64,000 bases of DNA from Telluria beijingensis (GTDB lineage: Bacteria; Pseudomonadota; Gammaproteobacteria; Burkholderiales; Burkholderiaceae_D): contig NZ_CP132480.1 of assembly GCF_030770395.1 (NCBI RefSeq), positions 5,286,858 to 5,350,857 on the forward strand, read 5' to 3'. The notes below the pieces were generated by a model. It saw nothing but the letters and a program-made list of their open reading frames with translations. It made no database searches and was not told the DNA's origin. Numbering within the stretch: position 1 is the first letter of the stretch; each line of letters starts with the position of its first letter. Positions 8,212 to 17,116 of the stretch are shown one piece after another. A program made the translations under genes and the position numbers.

Positions 8212-10263
8212 ATGCAGAATTTCGAGCGCTCGAGCCTGAACCGGAAGCTGAACATCATCTCGCTGCTCTCGACGGCGACCGCGCTGCTGTTCGTGTTCGG
8301 GGCCTTCGCCGCCACCTCGGTCGTCAACCACCGCCAGGCCGAAAGCCTGCAACTGGCGGCCTTCGCGCGCGTGATCGGCGCGGCCAGCAGCGGCGACCTG
8401 ATGCTGGTCGACCGGCGCCAGGCGCATGCCACGCTGGCCGCGCTCGAGGCCCAGCAAGAGATTTCGGCGGCCGTGCTGTACGACCGCTTCGGCCGCGCGC
8501 TGGCCGAGTACCGCGCGCCGTCGCGCCTGGGCGCCGACCTGGCGCCGCTCGACGACCTCGATCCCGAGACCCTGCTGGCCGCCAACCGCGCCGGCCGCGC
8601 CCTGCTGGCGCGCCATATGCGGGTGGTGCACGAAGTGCGCCATGGCGAGCTGGCGGTCGGCGCCGTGATGATCGAGGCCGACCTGCTGCCGATGTGGCTC
8701 GACATCCTCGCCAGCCTGGTCGTGATCGGACTGGCGATGGGCGCCGCGCTGCTGGTGTCGCTGGGGCTGGCCCGGCCGCTCAAGCGCAGCATCGCCGAGC
8801 CGATCGCCCGGCTGATCCAGGCCGCGCAAAAGGTGTCGGTGAGCCAGAACTACGGCCTGCGCCTGCCGCACACGCGCAGCGACGAACTGGGGGTGCTGAT
8901 CGACAGCTTCAACACCATGCTGGCCCAGATCGAGGACCGCGGCGCGGCCCTGCTGCACCACCGCGACGAACTCGAACGCCAGGTCGGCGTGCGCACCGAG
9001 CAGCTCGAAAAGGCCAAGAACGCGGCCGAAGCGGCCAGCCGCGCCAAGAGCGGCTTTTTGGCCACCATGAGCCACGAGATCCGCACGCCGATGAACGGCG
9101 TGCTGGGCATGACCGACATGCTGCTCGCCACCGGGCTCACCGAGGCCCAGCGCAACTACACGCAGCTGGTCAAGCGCTCCGGCGAGCACCTCCTGGTGAT
9201 CATCAACGACATCCTCGACTTCTCGAAGATCGAGGCCGGCAAGCTCACCATCGAGTACATCAACTTCAACCTGTGGGACCTGCTGGACGACATCCACAAT
9301 GTCTACACCCCGCAGGCCGCCGCCAAGGGCCTGGGCTGCGACTTCGACATCGCCAACGACATCCCGGTGGCGATCTGCGGCGACCCTAACCGGCTGCGCC
9401 AGATCATGGCCAACCTGCTGGGCAATGCGATCAAGTTCACGCAGGAGGGCCGTATCATGGCGCGGGTGCGGGTGGCCGGTGAAGACGCGCAGCGGGTCGC
9501 GCTGCGCTTCGAGGTGCACGATACCGGGATCGGCATCTCGCGCGAGGCCCGGGCGCGCATCTTCGACGCCTTTTCGCAGGCCGACGATTCCACCACCCGC
9601 AAGTACGGCGGCACCGGCCTTGGCCTCGCCATCTCGAAACAGCTGGTGGAGCTCATGAAGGGCACGATCGGCGTCGAGAACGCGCCCCGGCAGGGTTCGA
9701 TCTTCTGGTTCACGGTCGGCTTCGACAAGCGGCGCGTCGATCCCGACGCCCCCGGCCACCGCCAGCACACGCTCGAGGGCCTGCGGGTGCTGGTGGTGGA
9801 CGAACAGGACGCCAGCCGCCAGGAACTGGTGCAGCAGCTGGAAGCCTGGCGCGCCACGTGCGAGGGCGTGGCCAGCGCCGCCGCCGCCTTCGAGCACCTG
9901 GTGAGCGCGGCGCGCGCCGGATGTCCCTATGACGCCGCGCTGCTGGACATGGAACTGACCCAGACCACCGGCCTCGCGCTGGCGGCCTCGGTGCGCGCCG
10001 AGCCGGTGCTGCGCGCCGCGGCGCCCGACACCCATTTCGTGCTGCTCAGCCCCGAGCGGCTGGCCGCCGACCCGGTGCAGCGGCGCGAAGCGGGCGTGGC
10101 CTACCAGCTGGTCAAGCCGGCGCGCGCGGCCGACCTGTATGCCTGCCTGGCGGCGCGCGCGGCGCGCCTGCACCATCCGTCCGCGGGCGCGCCGGCGCCG
10201 GTGTCCGATGCGCCGTTCGCGGCTGCTGCTCGACGGGCAAGAGCTTGTTTCCTTCGAGCGTAA
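8212..10263 (+). pseudogene. Hybrid sensor histidine kinase, 3' end lost at an Rhs junction
   Basis: A membrane kinase with an N-terminal helix (about 15-38), a short periplasmic part, a second helix (about 170-190) and HAMP. The HisKA domain carries [20 protein letters not shown]; the ATPase has NLLGNAIKFT, DTGIGIS and GTGLGLAISKQL. A receiver-like domain follows (VVDEQDAS, ALLDMEL, LVKPAR). Such hybrids normally continue into a second receiver and an Hpt domain. Here kinase-like sequence ends near 10210-10225 and the next bases encode Rhs repeats in another frame; the kinase frame runs into a stop at 10261-10263 after about 15 foreign residues. The ATG at 8212 is preferred over a GTG at 8191. 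The lost 3' part is not elsewhere in the window. The remaining kinase core could still be active. Confidence 0.8.
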
Positions 10264-11923
10264 CGCGCTGTATCGGGAAACCGGTCGCACTCAGGCTAAC
10301 GGCCTATTGCAAACGATGAAATACGACCCGGCCGGCCGCCTGATCGAGCAACAGCTCGGCGCCATCGCGCAGGCTGGACAGCGTGATGGACAGATTCACC
10401 GCGACACCTACCGTCCCGATCTTCAGGTCGGCATGCGAGCCGCGATGCTGCGGCGTTACCGTTATGACCCATCCGGCCAACTGACCAGCGTCGAGGACAA
10501 CCGGCGCGGCCGGATCGAATACCGTTACGATTCGACTGGACGGCTGCTGGCGGCGAACAGCGTACTGGGCCGTGAAACCTTCGCCTTCGATCCAGCCGGA
10601 AACATCCAGGCAGCCGCTACCGCGCAGCATGAACCTGCCTCTCGTGTACAGCTACCAAAGCTACTGGACAACCTGCTCAAGGAATATGCCGGTGTCAGCT
10701 ACAGCTACGACGACCGTGGCAACGTCGTGAGACGTATCCAGGACGGCTTGCGGTCCGAGTATGAATGGGATGCGTTCAATCGGATGACCCGCGCCACGAC
10801 CTGGCACGGTGTTAGCACCTTTGCCTACGACCCACTGGGCAGGCGCATTGCCAAGCACGGCCACGCGATAGAAGGCACTGACTTCCGGGAGACAACCCGG
10901 ACCATGTACGGCTGGGACGGCGACACGCTGGCGCTGGAAAACAGCGTGCACCGGGGCCATTCGGCCGGTGAGCGAACAGTACACTATGTGTATGAGCGCG
11001 ACAGCTTCGTGCCGCTGGTGCAGGCCGCCCGAAACCAGGCACTTCGACTGGCGCCCACCACCGATGTGAAAGCGCTGATGGCGGCCAACGGCGGCAAGTA
11101 CGAGATAGCGCTCGATCCGCTGTGGAACGGCGAGTACGAGCAGGACGCCGAGCCATTCGGCAAGGAGCAGATCGTCTTCTATCAATGCGATCGTCTGGGC
11201 ACACCGCAGGAATTGACTGACCATGAGGGCAAAGTTGCGTGGTCGGCGCAATACAAGGCGTGGGGGCAAGCAAAAGAGGCGATCAGCGCGGCGGCGCGCC
11301 AGGCGGGGATCCGAAACCAGTTACGGTTTCAGGGGCAGTATGAGGATGCTGAAACCGCCCTCTTTTACAACCGTCATAGGTATTATGATCCGGACACGGC
11401 CCGTTACTTCTCGCAAGACCCTATTCGCCTCATGGGCGGTGGTACCAATCTCTATTCTTACCCTGTGCCTACAGCCTTCGTAGACCCATTAGGTCTAGTG
11501 CGTACACGCCCTACTGATCCAACTCCAGGGAGCTTGTCCGATCTCGAAACGCGCTGTTGGTACTTAAAACAGGAATCGATGATCCCTTGTCAGATTGACT
11601 GCAGCCAAACTCTTAAAAAACAAGCTAGACAAGCTCATAGATTGAGAAACGAGGCGAGAATTAGAGCTCGGCTACTGATGGAAGATCGGCAAAAAGCCAT
11701 TGGCCTATACACCGGCTCGACAACTGGAAAACCTGAGCCGATGCTAACTTGGAAACAAACGATGGCAAAAGCTGCAAGTAAGGAAAAAACTGGTTCTGAG
11801 GCATATGGACACATCATGGGATCCGCACAAAAATCACGTGGGAGCGTCAACAAAAACGTAATAGGAGATGCCGACTGCGATCAGGTCCTAGCATCGCTTC
11901 AGAATAAATCTGCCTATCATTGA
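10208..11923 (+). CDS. 5'-truncated Rhs/YD-repeat protein with unassigned C-terminal toxin-like tip
   Basis: The frame encodes the last part of an Rhs shell: YD-type repeats (MKYDPAGRLIEQQL, RYRYDPSGQLTSVED, YRYDSTGRLLAANS, FAYDPLGRRIAKHG), then the core LRFQGQYEDAETALFYNRHR, YYDPDTARYFSQDPI and FVDPLGL near residue 430. After DPLGL comes a 141-residue tip (11498-11920) of much lower GC, with Cys at CWYL, IPCQIDC and DADCD; I cannot assign it to a known toxin family. The first in-frame ATG (10208) lies in kinase-derived DNA, and the N-terminal part of the protein and any secretion domain are missing. Translation is uncertain. It is followed after 9 bp by a likely immunity gene. Confidence 0.8.
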   Translation: MRRSRLLLDGQELVSFERNALYRETGRTQANGLLQTMKYDPAGRLIEQQLGAIAQAGQRDGQIHRDTYRPDLQVGMRAAMLRRYRYDPSGQLTSVEDNRRGRIEYRYDSTGRLLAANSVLGRETFAFDPAGNIQAAATAQHEPASRVQLPKLLDNLLKEYAGVSYSYDDRGNVVRRIQDGLRSEYEWDAFNRMTRATTWHGVSTFAYDPLGRRIAKHGHAIEGTDFRETTRTMYGWDGDTLALENSVHRGHSAGERTVHYVYERDSFVPLVQAARNQALRLAPTTDVKALMAANGGKYEIALDPLWNGEYEQDAEPFGKEQIVFYQCDRLGTPQELTDHEGKVAWSAQYKAWGQAKEAISAAARQAGIRNQLRFQGQYEDAETALFYNRHRYYDPDTARYFSQDPIRLMGGGTNLYSYPVPTAFVDPLGLVRTRPTDPTPGSLSDLETRCWYLKQESMIPCQIDCSQTLKKQARQAHRLRNEARIRARLLMEDRQKAIGLYTGSTTGKPEPMLTWKQTMAKAASKEKTGSEAYGHIMGSAQKSRGSVNKNVIGDADCDQVLASLQNKSAYH

Positions 11924-11932
11924 GAGAAATAC

Positions 11933-12214
11933 ATGAAATATTTAAAAACTGTTAAGGCGCCAGAAACGGTGAAATTTATAGTTGATGAAAACATCAATTT
12001 AAGTGAATTTAAATCGCTAATGAGAGAGCTTGCATCTACATTAAACTCCAAAGTTGAATGGATCGCCATGCCGGAAGCCGAAATCGGAAAAATAAAGTTG
12101 AGTGCCGGCGAAATCTATGCAAAATTGGATTTTGATTACGGGTTAGAACTCGATTGCGATGGCTTTAAGGATCATGAGATTTTGCATATTGAGGAAATCT
12201 TATCGGCACGATAG
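11933..12214 (+). CDS. Small acidic protein, candidate immunity protein for the Rhs tip
   Basis: A 93-residue protein, 9 bp after the Rhs stop, with GAGA before the ATG. It is rich in Asp, Glu, Lys and Ile and has no signal peptide or membrane segment. The DNA is strikingly AT-rich for this genome: bases 11941-12000 hold 18 G/C in 60. No family was recognised. Position directly behind a polymorphic Rhs tip, small size and shared base composition are the usual marks of a cognate immunity gene. This is inference from context. Confidence 0.65.
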   Translation: MKYLKTVKAPETVKFIVDENINLSEFKSLMRELASTLNSKVEWIAMPEAEIGKIKLSAGEIYAKLDFDYGLELDCDGFKDHEILHIEEILSAR

Positions 12215-12450
12215 AGAATTCGATTACAACTTCCCGGTGACCCACGTGTCGCCGAATATCTTGCGACGAACGGCGGCACTACGCCAAGTGTAGCCTATAC
12301 GCTCATGGTCAAGTGCGGTAGAGCCAAGCAGAATAAATTTAATACTCTGGCAGTACCCGCTGGTCCAAATGGAAAACATATCTCTGAAGCCGAGTGGCTG
12401 ATGCCGTGGTACGTCCGCCCCAGCGAAGTGGTAGCGAAGAGGAAAATACC
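12215..12450 (+). pseudogene. Gene remnant behind the Rhs immunity gene
   Basis: Directly after the immunity stop an open frame runs through this stretch and on to 12565 (PGDPRVAEYLATN, then AVPAGPNGKHISEAEWLMPW) with protein-like composition. Its first ATG is at 12305, no ribosome site is visible, and it runs out of frame through the next ORF. It looks like the end of a degraded gene, perhaps an older Rhs tip, but no family was recognised. Confidence 0.35.
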
Positions 12451-12696
12451 ATGGAAAATATCGCAACTCGCGATCTACGCAGGGACGATGTGCCTCAGGG
12501 AGGCTTCAACTGGTCCACATTTTCAGAATTTGCTCTGGCGTCTAATCCTCTGTCTGAGGCCATAGACGAGTCCAATCAGATCTCAGAGTGCTGCAGATCG
12601 CTCATGCAGAAAGATAGCATCAGCATCGCGCATTACCGTCGCGCTAAGACCGGTCATTCACCCGCAGGGCGATGGACACGGCCGCCCGCCCAGTAG
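12451..12696 (+). CDS. Hypothetical 81-residue protein (possible immunity-like remnant)
   Basis: The ATG at 12451 has an AAGAGG-like ribosome site about 8 bp upstream. The protein has a plausible globular first part (DVPQGGFNWSTFSEFALASN) and an Arg/Pro-rich end that may be read-through past a frameshift. No family is assigned with confidence. Its position in the Rhs debris suggests a second small immunity-type gene, possibly broken. Bases 12697-12778 after it hold nothing recognisable. Confidence 0.35.
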   Translation: MENIATRDLRRDDVPQGGFNWSTFSEFALASNPLSEAIDESNQISECCRSLMQKDSISIAHYRRAKTGHSPAGRWTRPPAQ

Positions 12697-12778
12697 GCTC
12701 TGAAGTAGACGATAGTGCAGCGCGAGCAATCATCGTGACTGCAAGCGCCGTACTTACGAACAAGAGATAGGCAGCACG

Positions 12779-14167
12779 CTACTTCCCTGAAACTGGAATC
12801 GCCGCGCCTGCAACCTCACCCGCACAGTGCGTTTCGATTCCGGAACAGGAACGCACGAACGGCGCCGGCGTGAACGGCGTGTAGTCGCCGCCATCCGGCG
12901 CGATGCTGGACGCCAGCGCATTCAGCTCCGCCGCGGCCATGCCGGTCCAGGCGCCGCCGGAGACCCTCTGCTGCAAGGTCAACAGGGCCGCCACCGTTTC
13001 GCCGGGCTTGAAATTGCAGTGGCCGACGCGCTGCACATAGGCTTCGCGCACCATCGCGCCGGCGCCCGCCTTCGTGGCAGTCTGCGCATAGTCGCGGTTG
13101 AACTCGGCCAGTGTCACCGGATCGGACACCGTCTGCACGAGCATCACCGGCCTGGCCAGGCGGCCGGTCGGCGCGTAATTGCGCTTCATATAGGCCACCG
13201 GCCCGGCCTCGGCCGCAATGCGCGGCGCCGCCGCCAGCCGCGCCAGGTCGGCGTCCAGGTCCAGCCCCGCCTCGGCATACAGCGCGCGCACGAAGTCAAG
13301 CCGCCCAGTGCTGCGCAACTGGGCGGCATAGTCGATGCCGGTATTCCACGAAAAATTACCGCCCGCGCGGCGCAGCTGGTCGTCGCGCGGCAGCAGGGTC
13401 GCGCCGATGAAGCCGCGGTACAGCTGCCGCTGCTGGGCCGCGTAGTCGTGCAGCGCGGGGGATGCGCTGCCGGCCTCGATCCAGGTCGGGACCTGGCCCA
13501 GGGTCGCCGCCAGTGCCAGGCGCGCCCTGCCCACGGCGCTGGCCTGGGCCGCATCGAGCGCGCGCTGCCACTCTGCCAATTGACGCTTGCCGTCGCCGGT
13601 CGGACCATTGAACAGGATCGGCAAGTCGCTGTCCGGCGCCAGCAGGGTCTTGAAGGCGAAGGCGCCGTCGAGCGCCGCGTTCATCATGCCGACCGTGCCG
13701 GCCGCAGAGGCGCACAGCGCCAGGCCGGCATCGAAGCGCTCCGGATGGCGCTCCATCAGCGCGAGCGTGACCAGGCCGCCCATCGAGGTGCCCCAGGCAA
13801 TGGTGCGCGCCGGCTTGCCCACCTGGGCCGCGAAGGCGTCCAGGGTCGCGACCTGATCGGGCACCGCTTCTTCCAGCGCCCAGCCGGCCTTAGAGAAGCC
13901 GGACGCCGCCAGCGCGAAACCGCGCGCCAGCAGCAATTCCTTCTCTCCCCTGGCGACATTGCGCACCGGGCCGGTCGACGGCCCGCTTGAATAACCACGG
14001 CTGAACAGCAGCAAGGTGCCGTTCCAGTTCGCCGGCACGTCGAAGCTGTAGCGGGCGCCGTTGGGCAGGCTGCCTTCGAGATGGCGTTCGGCCGCCGCGG
14101 CCGGCAGCGCCAGCATGGAGGCCAGCGCCAGCGCCCGTAGCGTCAAAACTGGTGAGCGCGCCGCCAT
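12779..14167 (-). CDS. Secreted alpha/beta hydrolase
   Basis: A 462-residue protein with an N-terminal signal peptide (LTLRALALASMLALPAAAA). The alpha/beta-hydrolase nucleophile elbow is AWGTSMGGLVTLAL. A later Asp in TVSDPVT and His in RVGHCNF are candidates for the rest of the triad. The start codon overlaps the stop of the TonB-dependent receptor by one base, so the two are coupled. Receptor, hydrolase and a divergent AAHS transporter suggest cleavage of an imported ester, perhaps plant-derived; the substrate is not visible. It could equally be annotated as a peptidase-like or tannase-like hydrolase. Confidence 0.85.
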   Translation of the reverse strand: MAARSPVLTLRALALASMLALPAAAAERHLEGSLPNGARYSFDVPANWNGTLLLFSRGYSSGPSTGPVRNVARGEKELLLARGFALAASGFSKAGWALEEAVPDQVATLDAFAAQVGKPARTIAWGTSMGGLVTLALMERHPERFDAGLALCASAAGTVGMMNAALDGAFAFKTLLAPDSDLPILFNGPTGDGKRQLAEWQRALDAAQASAVGRARLALAATLGQVPTWIEAGSASPALHDYAAQQRQLYRGFIGATLLPRDDQLRRAGGNFSWNTGIDYAAQLRSTGRLDFVRALYAEAGLDLDADLARLAAAPRIAAEAGPVAYMKRNYAPTGRLARPVMLVQTVSDPVTLAEFNRDYAQTATKAGAGAMVREAYVQRVGHCNFKPGETVAALLTLQQRVSGGAWTGMAAAELNALASSIAPDGGDYTPFTPAPFVRSCSGIETHCAGEVAGAAIPVSGK

Positions 14168-16878
14168 CAGAATTTATACGACAGGCTCAGCGAGGCGAAA
14201 CGCCCCATCGCACTGGCATTCTGCGGATCGAAGGCCAGGGTCGCGTTCTGTACGTACGGCGGATCGCGATCCAGCAGATTCTGCACGCTCAGCGCGGCGC
14301 GCAACTCCTGGTAGGCCGGGCCGAACAGCTTGCCCAGGTCGTATTGCGCGGTCAGGTCGAAGGTGGTGTACGAGCCGACTTCGGGACGGTTCGCCAGCGT
14401 GGCGTTGGTGTACGCATTGGTGAAGTTGGCGAAGGCGGTGACGCGCGCGTTCTCGCCGGCCCAGCTCAATTCGGCGCGCGCACGCAGGCGCACCGGGTTG
14501 TTCAGGGTATTGAGCAGGCCGCCGACCAGGGGCGTGGTCGGGGTGAACTGCTGGCGGTAGTTGAAGATGTAGTTGGCGTTGGCGGCGGCGCTCATGACGC
14601 CGTAGCCGGTGCGCCAGTCGTAGCGCGCGGACAGGTCGACGCCGCTGGTCTTGACCACGCCGGCGTTGTAGCGGCGGCCGTCGGCGATGAAGCTCAGGCC
14701 CGCCACCGGCTCGGCGGTATTGCCGGTGAAGGTCGACTGGGACATCAGCGCCATCAGCTGGGCCGCCGTCGGCGCCGCGTTCAGGTAAGGCGTCAGCTCG
14801 GGCTTCTGGAAGATCGCCAGGTCGTTGCCGGGCGTGAGGATGCGGTCCTTGTAGTCGACCTTGAAGAAGTCGGCGGTCAGGCTCAGGCCGGGCGCCGCCT
14901 GCGGCTTGAAGTTGACGCCGAAGGTCGTGATGTCGGCTTCCTCGGGGTCGAGGCCTTCGCGTCCGCCGAGCAGCACGATGCCGCGCTGCTGGGTGCGGCC
15001 ATCGGCGCCGATGCGGTCGACCACGTTGATCAGACCGGCGTTGATCGGATCGAGGTCGCCCAGGGTCGGCGCGCGGAAGGCGGTGCCGTAGGTCGCGTAG
15101 AACTTCAGGCCGCTGACCGGGGTCCAGTCGAGGCCCACCTTGGGATTGGTGGTGAATCCGAAATCGCTGTAGTCGTCGGCGCGGACCGCGAGCGACAGAT
15201 CGAGGCGCTCGACCATGGGCAGCGCATTGGCGCGGCCGACCAGCGGCACGTTGGCCTCGGCATACAGCGACTTGACGGTACGCTTCGGCATCGACTGCGA
15301 ATTATCGAGGTGGAAGATGGTGCTGTTGTTCGGGGTCGAGTTGTTGCGGTCCTCGTAGTACGACATCCGGTCCTTGTGGATCTCGCCGCCGACCGCGATG
15401 CGCAGCTTGCCGGCCGGGAGGTCCATGACCGGGCCGTCGAACTTCATGCCGACGTCGTGCATCGTGTACGAGGAATTGCGGTCGTTGAAGGCGATGATCT
15501 TGGCCAGCGTGGACGGGTTATTGCACTGGAAGGCGCTGCCGTCGCAGAACAGATTGAGCGCGGTGGCCGGGTTGGTGTCGGCCAGCGCCGCGTTGACGGC
15601 ATTGCCGTTCAGGTTCTGGCTCAGCGACTTGCTGTCGGTGCGGCTGCTGGCCAGGTAGAAGCTGCCGTTCCAGGTGTCGCCGACGTCGAAATCGAGGCCG
15701 GCCATCACGCGGCCGGTGCGCTCCTTGCCCTGGCTCAGGAAGTTGCCGAAGTCGTTGATCCACGAATAGTTGACCACCGAGGATGCCGCCCCCGCCACCG
15801 GGCTGACGAAGAACGGGTTGGCCGGCCGCACCGTGTAGCTGCCCGAGGCGGCGTCGACGTAGCGGCTGTATTTGCGCTCCGAACCGAAGGCTTCGAGGTT
15901 GAAACGCACCGACGGGCTCAGTTCCTGGCTGAAGGCGCCGACCAGGCTGATACGGTCCTGCTCGGGCAGCGCGTCGCGGCCTTGCTGGATGCTCTGGCGG
16001 CTTGGATTGCCGGCCACCAGCTGCGCCGCGCTCAGGCCGCGGCCATCCTGGCCGGTCGGGATCGCGTAGCGGGTCGAGCCGACCTGGATGTTACCGGGGC
16101 TGCTATTGAAGCTGCGCACGTCCGGACCGCCCCGGGGCCGCATGTCGTCTGTATAGAAATGGCGGTTGTCGGCCGACAGGCGGCTGCGCTTGTTCTTGTC
16201 GACCGCGAACATCACATTGCCGCCATCCCAGTTGCGCCCAAGGATGGCGCCGAACTGGTTCTGGTGCATGTCGGCGCCCTGGCCGTGGCGCACCGAGAAC
16301 TGGGCGCCGTCGAAGCGCTTGCGCAGGCGGATGTTGACGACACCTCCCACCGCGTCGGAACCATAGGTCGCCGAGCCGCCGTCGGTGATCACCTCGATGC
16401 GCTCGATGGCCAGCGGCGGAATGGTCGCCGGGTCGGTGTACTGGGCCGCCAGTCCGCCCGGCGCCATGCGCACGCCGTTGACCAGGGTCAGGGTAGACTC
16501 GGGGCCGAGGCCGCGCAGGTTGATCCCGGAACCCATCGTGATGTTCTGGTTCGCGTTCTGGGCATTGCTGGTGTGGCTGTCGGTCGCGCCCATGTTCTGC
16601 ACCTGCGGCAGCAGGCGCAGCAGGTCGCTGGTGCTGGCCGCGCCGGATTTCTCGATCGAGACCCGGTCGAGCGAGCTGACCGGCGCGCCCACCGGGGCCG
16701 CGCCGCGGATCAGGGTGCCGGTGACGACCACGGTGTCGGGCTTGGACGGCGCCTCCTGCGCCACGGCGGCGCCCATGCCGCTGGCGCAGGCCAGGGCGAC
16801 CAGGTGGCTGATCCTGAGGCGGCGCGGCGCGAACGTGGATTGCGGGTGGCGATGCGGGGCCTGGATGCTACGTGTCAT
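14167..16878 (-). CDS. TonB-dependent outer-membrane receptor
   Basis: A 903-residue outer-membrane receptor. It has a signal peptide ending near GMGAAVAQEA, a TonB-box-like DTVVVTGTL, a plug domain (IERIEVITDGGSATYGSDAV, then GGVVNIRLRK) and a long barrel ending in LSLSYKF with the terminal Phe typical of barrel proteins. The ATG at 16878 is chosen because AGGAGA lies about 7 bp upstream; the longer frame from 16932 lacks this. It is first in an operon with the secreted hydrolase, and divergent from an AAHS transporter. The plug style is that of receptors for carbohydrates or other large organics rather than classic siderophore receptors. Substrate unknown. Confidence 0.93.
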   Translation of the reverse strand: MTRSIQAPHRHPQSTFAPRRLRISHLVALACASGMGAAVAQEAPSKPDTVVVTGTLIRGAAPVGAPVSSLDRVSIEKSGAASTSDLLRLLPQVQNMGATDSHTSNAQNANQNITMGSGINLRGLGPESTLTLVNGVRMAPGGLAAQYTDPATIPPLAIERIEVITDGGSATYGSDAVGGVVNIRLRKRFDGAQFSVRHGQGADMHQNQFGAILGRNWDGGNVMFAVDKNKRSRLSADNRHFYTDDMRPRGGPDVRSFNSSPGNIQVGSTRYAIPTGQDGRGLSAAQLVAGNPSRQSIQQGRDALPEQDRISLVGAFSQELSPSVRFNLEAFGSERKYSRYVDAASGSYTVRPANPFFVSPVAGAASSVVNYSWINDFGNFLSQGKERTGRVMAGLDFDVGDTWNGSFYLASSRTDSKSLSQNLNGNAVNAALADTNPATALNLFCDGSAFQCNNPSTLAKIIAFNDRNSSYTMHDVGMKFDGPVMDLPAGKLRIAVGGEIHKDRMSYYEDRNNSTPNNSTIFHLDNSQSMPKRTVKSLYAEANVPLVGRANALPMVERLDLSLAVRADDYSDFGFTTNPKVGLDWTPVSGLKFYATYGTAFRAPTLGDLDPINAGLINVVDRIGADGRTQQRGIVLLGGREGLDPEEADITTFGVNFKPQAAPGLSLTADFFKVDYKDRILTPGNDLAIFQKPELTPYLNAAPTAAQLMALMSQSTFTGNTAEPVAGLSFIADGRRYNAGVVKTSGVDLSARYDWRTGYGVMSAAANANYIFNYRQQFTPTTPLVGGLLNTLNNPVRLRARAELSWAGENARVTAFANFTNAYTNATLANRPEVGSYTTFDLTAQYDLGKLFGPAYQELRAALSVQNLLDRDPPYVQNATLAFDPQNASAMGRFASLSLSYKF

Positions 16879-16930
16879 GCTTGTGTCTCCTGTGACGGCG
16901 CGCCGGTGGTGTCCATCGCGCCTTGTTTTC

Positions 16931-17060
16931 AATTTATAATGATTTTATTTTATAACCAAATATCCGGCACAGGCAACCTATTTCGTCACGATCAACGGTG
17001 CTGGCCGGGCGGACGACAGCGGCGCTTCCGTTCCGCCGAAAATATGGTTATGATTCATAA
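16931..17060. promoter_or_regulatory. AT-rich divergent regulatory region between receptor and transporter genes
   Basis: The gap contains two AT-rich islands (about 16931-16962 and 17039-17070) in otherwise GC-rich DNA. Each carries one arm of an inverted hexamer, ATAACC at 16952-16957 and GGTTAT at 17046-17051. Both divergent promoters should lie here. No regulator gene adjoins, and the site assignment is tentative. Confidence 0.4.
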
Positions 17061-17116
17061 ATATTACCGGCACCGCAATAGCGCCGCAGATCATAATGAA
17101 TAGTGGAGACAGCACC

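Noticed and set aside
7873..10290. An 805-codon minus-strand frame opposite the truncated kinase
   Set aside because: Runs across the ybdD terminator, the intergenic gap and the kinase; no domain or ribosome site.
12224..12466. An 80-codon minus-strand frame in the Rhs debris
   Set aside because: No ribosome site and an unnatural aromatic-rich translation; the plus-strand frame looks more protein-like.
14152..17103. A 983-codon open frame on the plus strand opposite the TonB-dependent receptor
   Set aside because: The opposite strand encodes a complete receptor with signal peptide, plug and barrel; the antisense frame has no recognisable feature.
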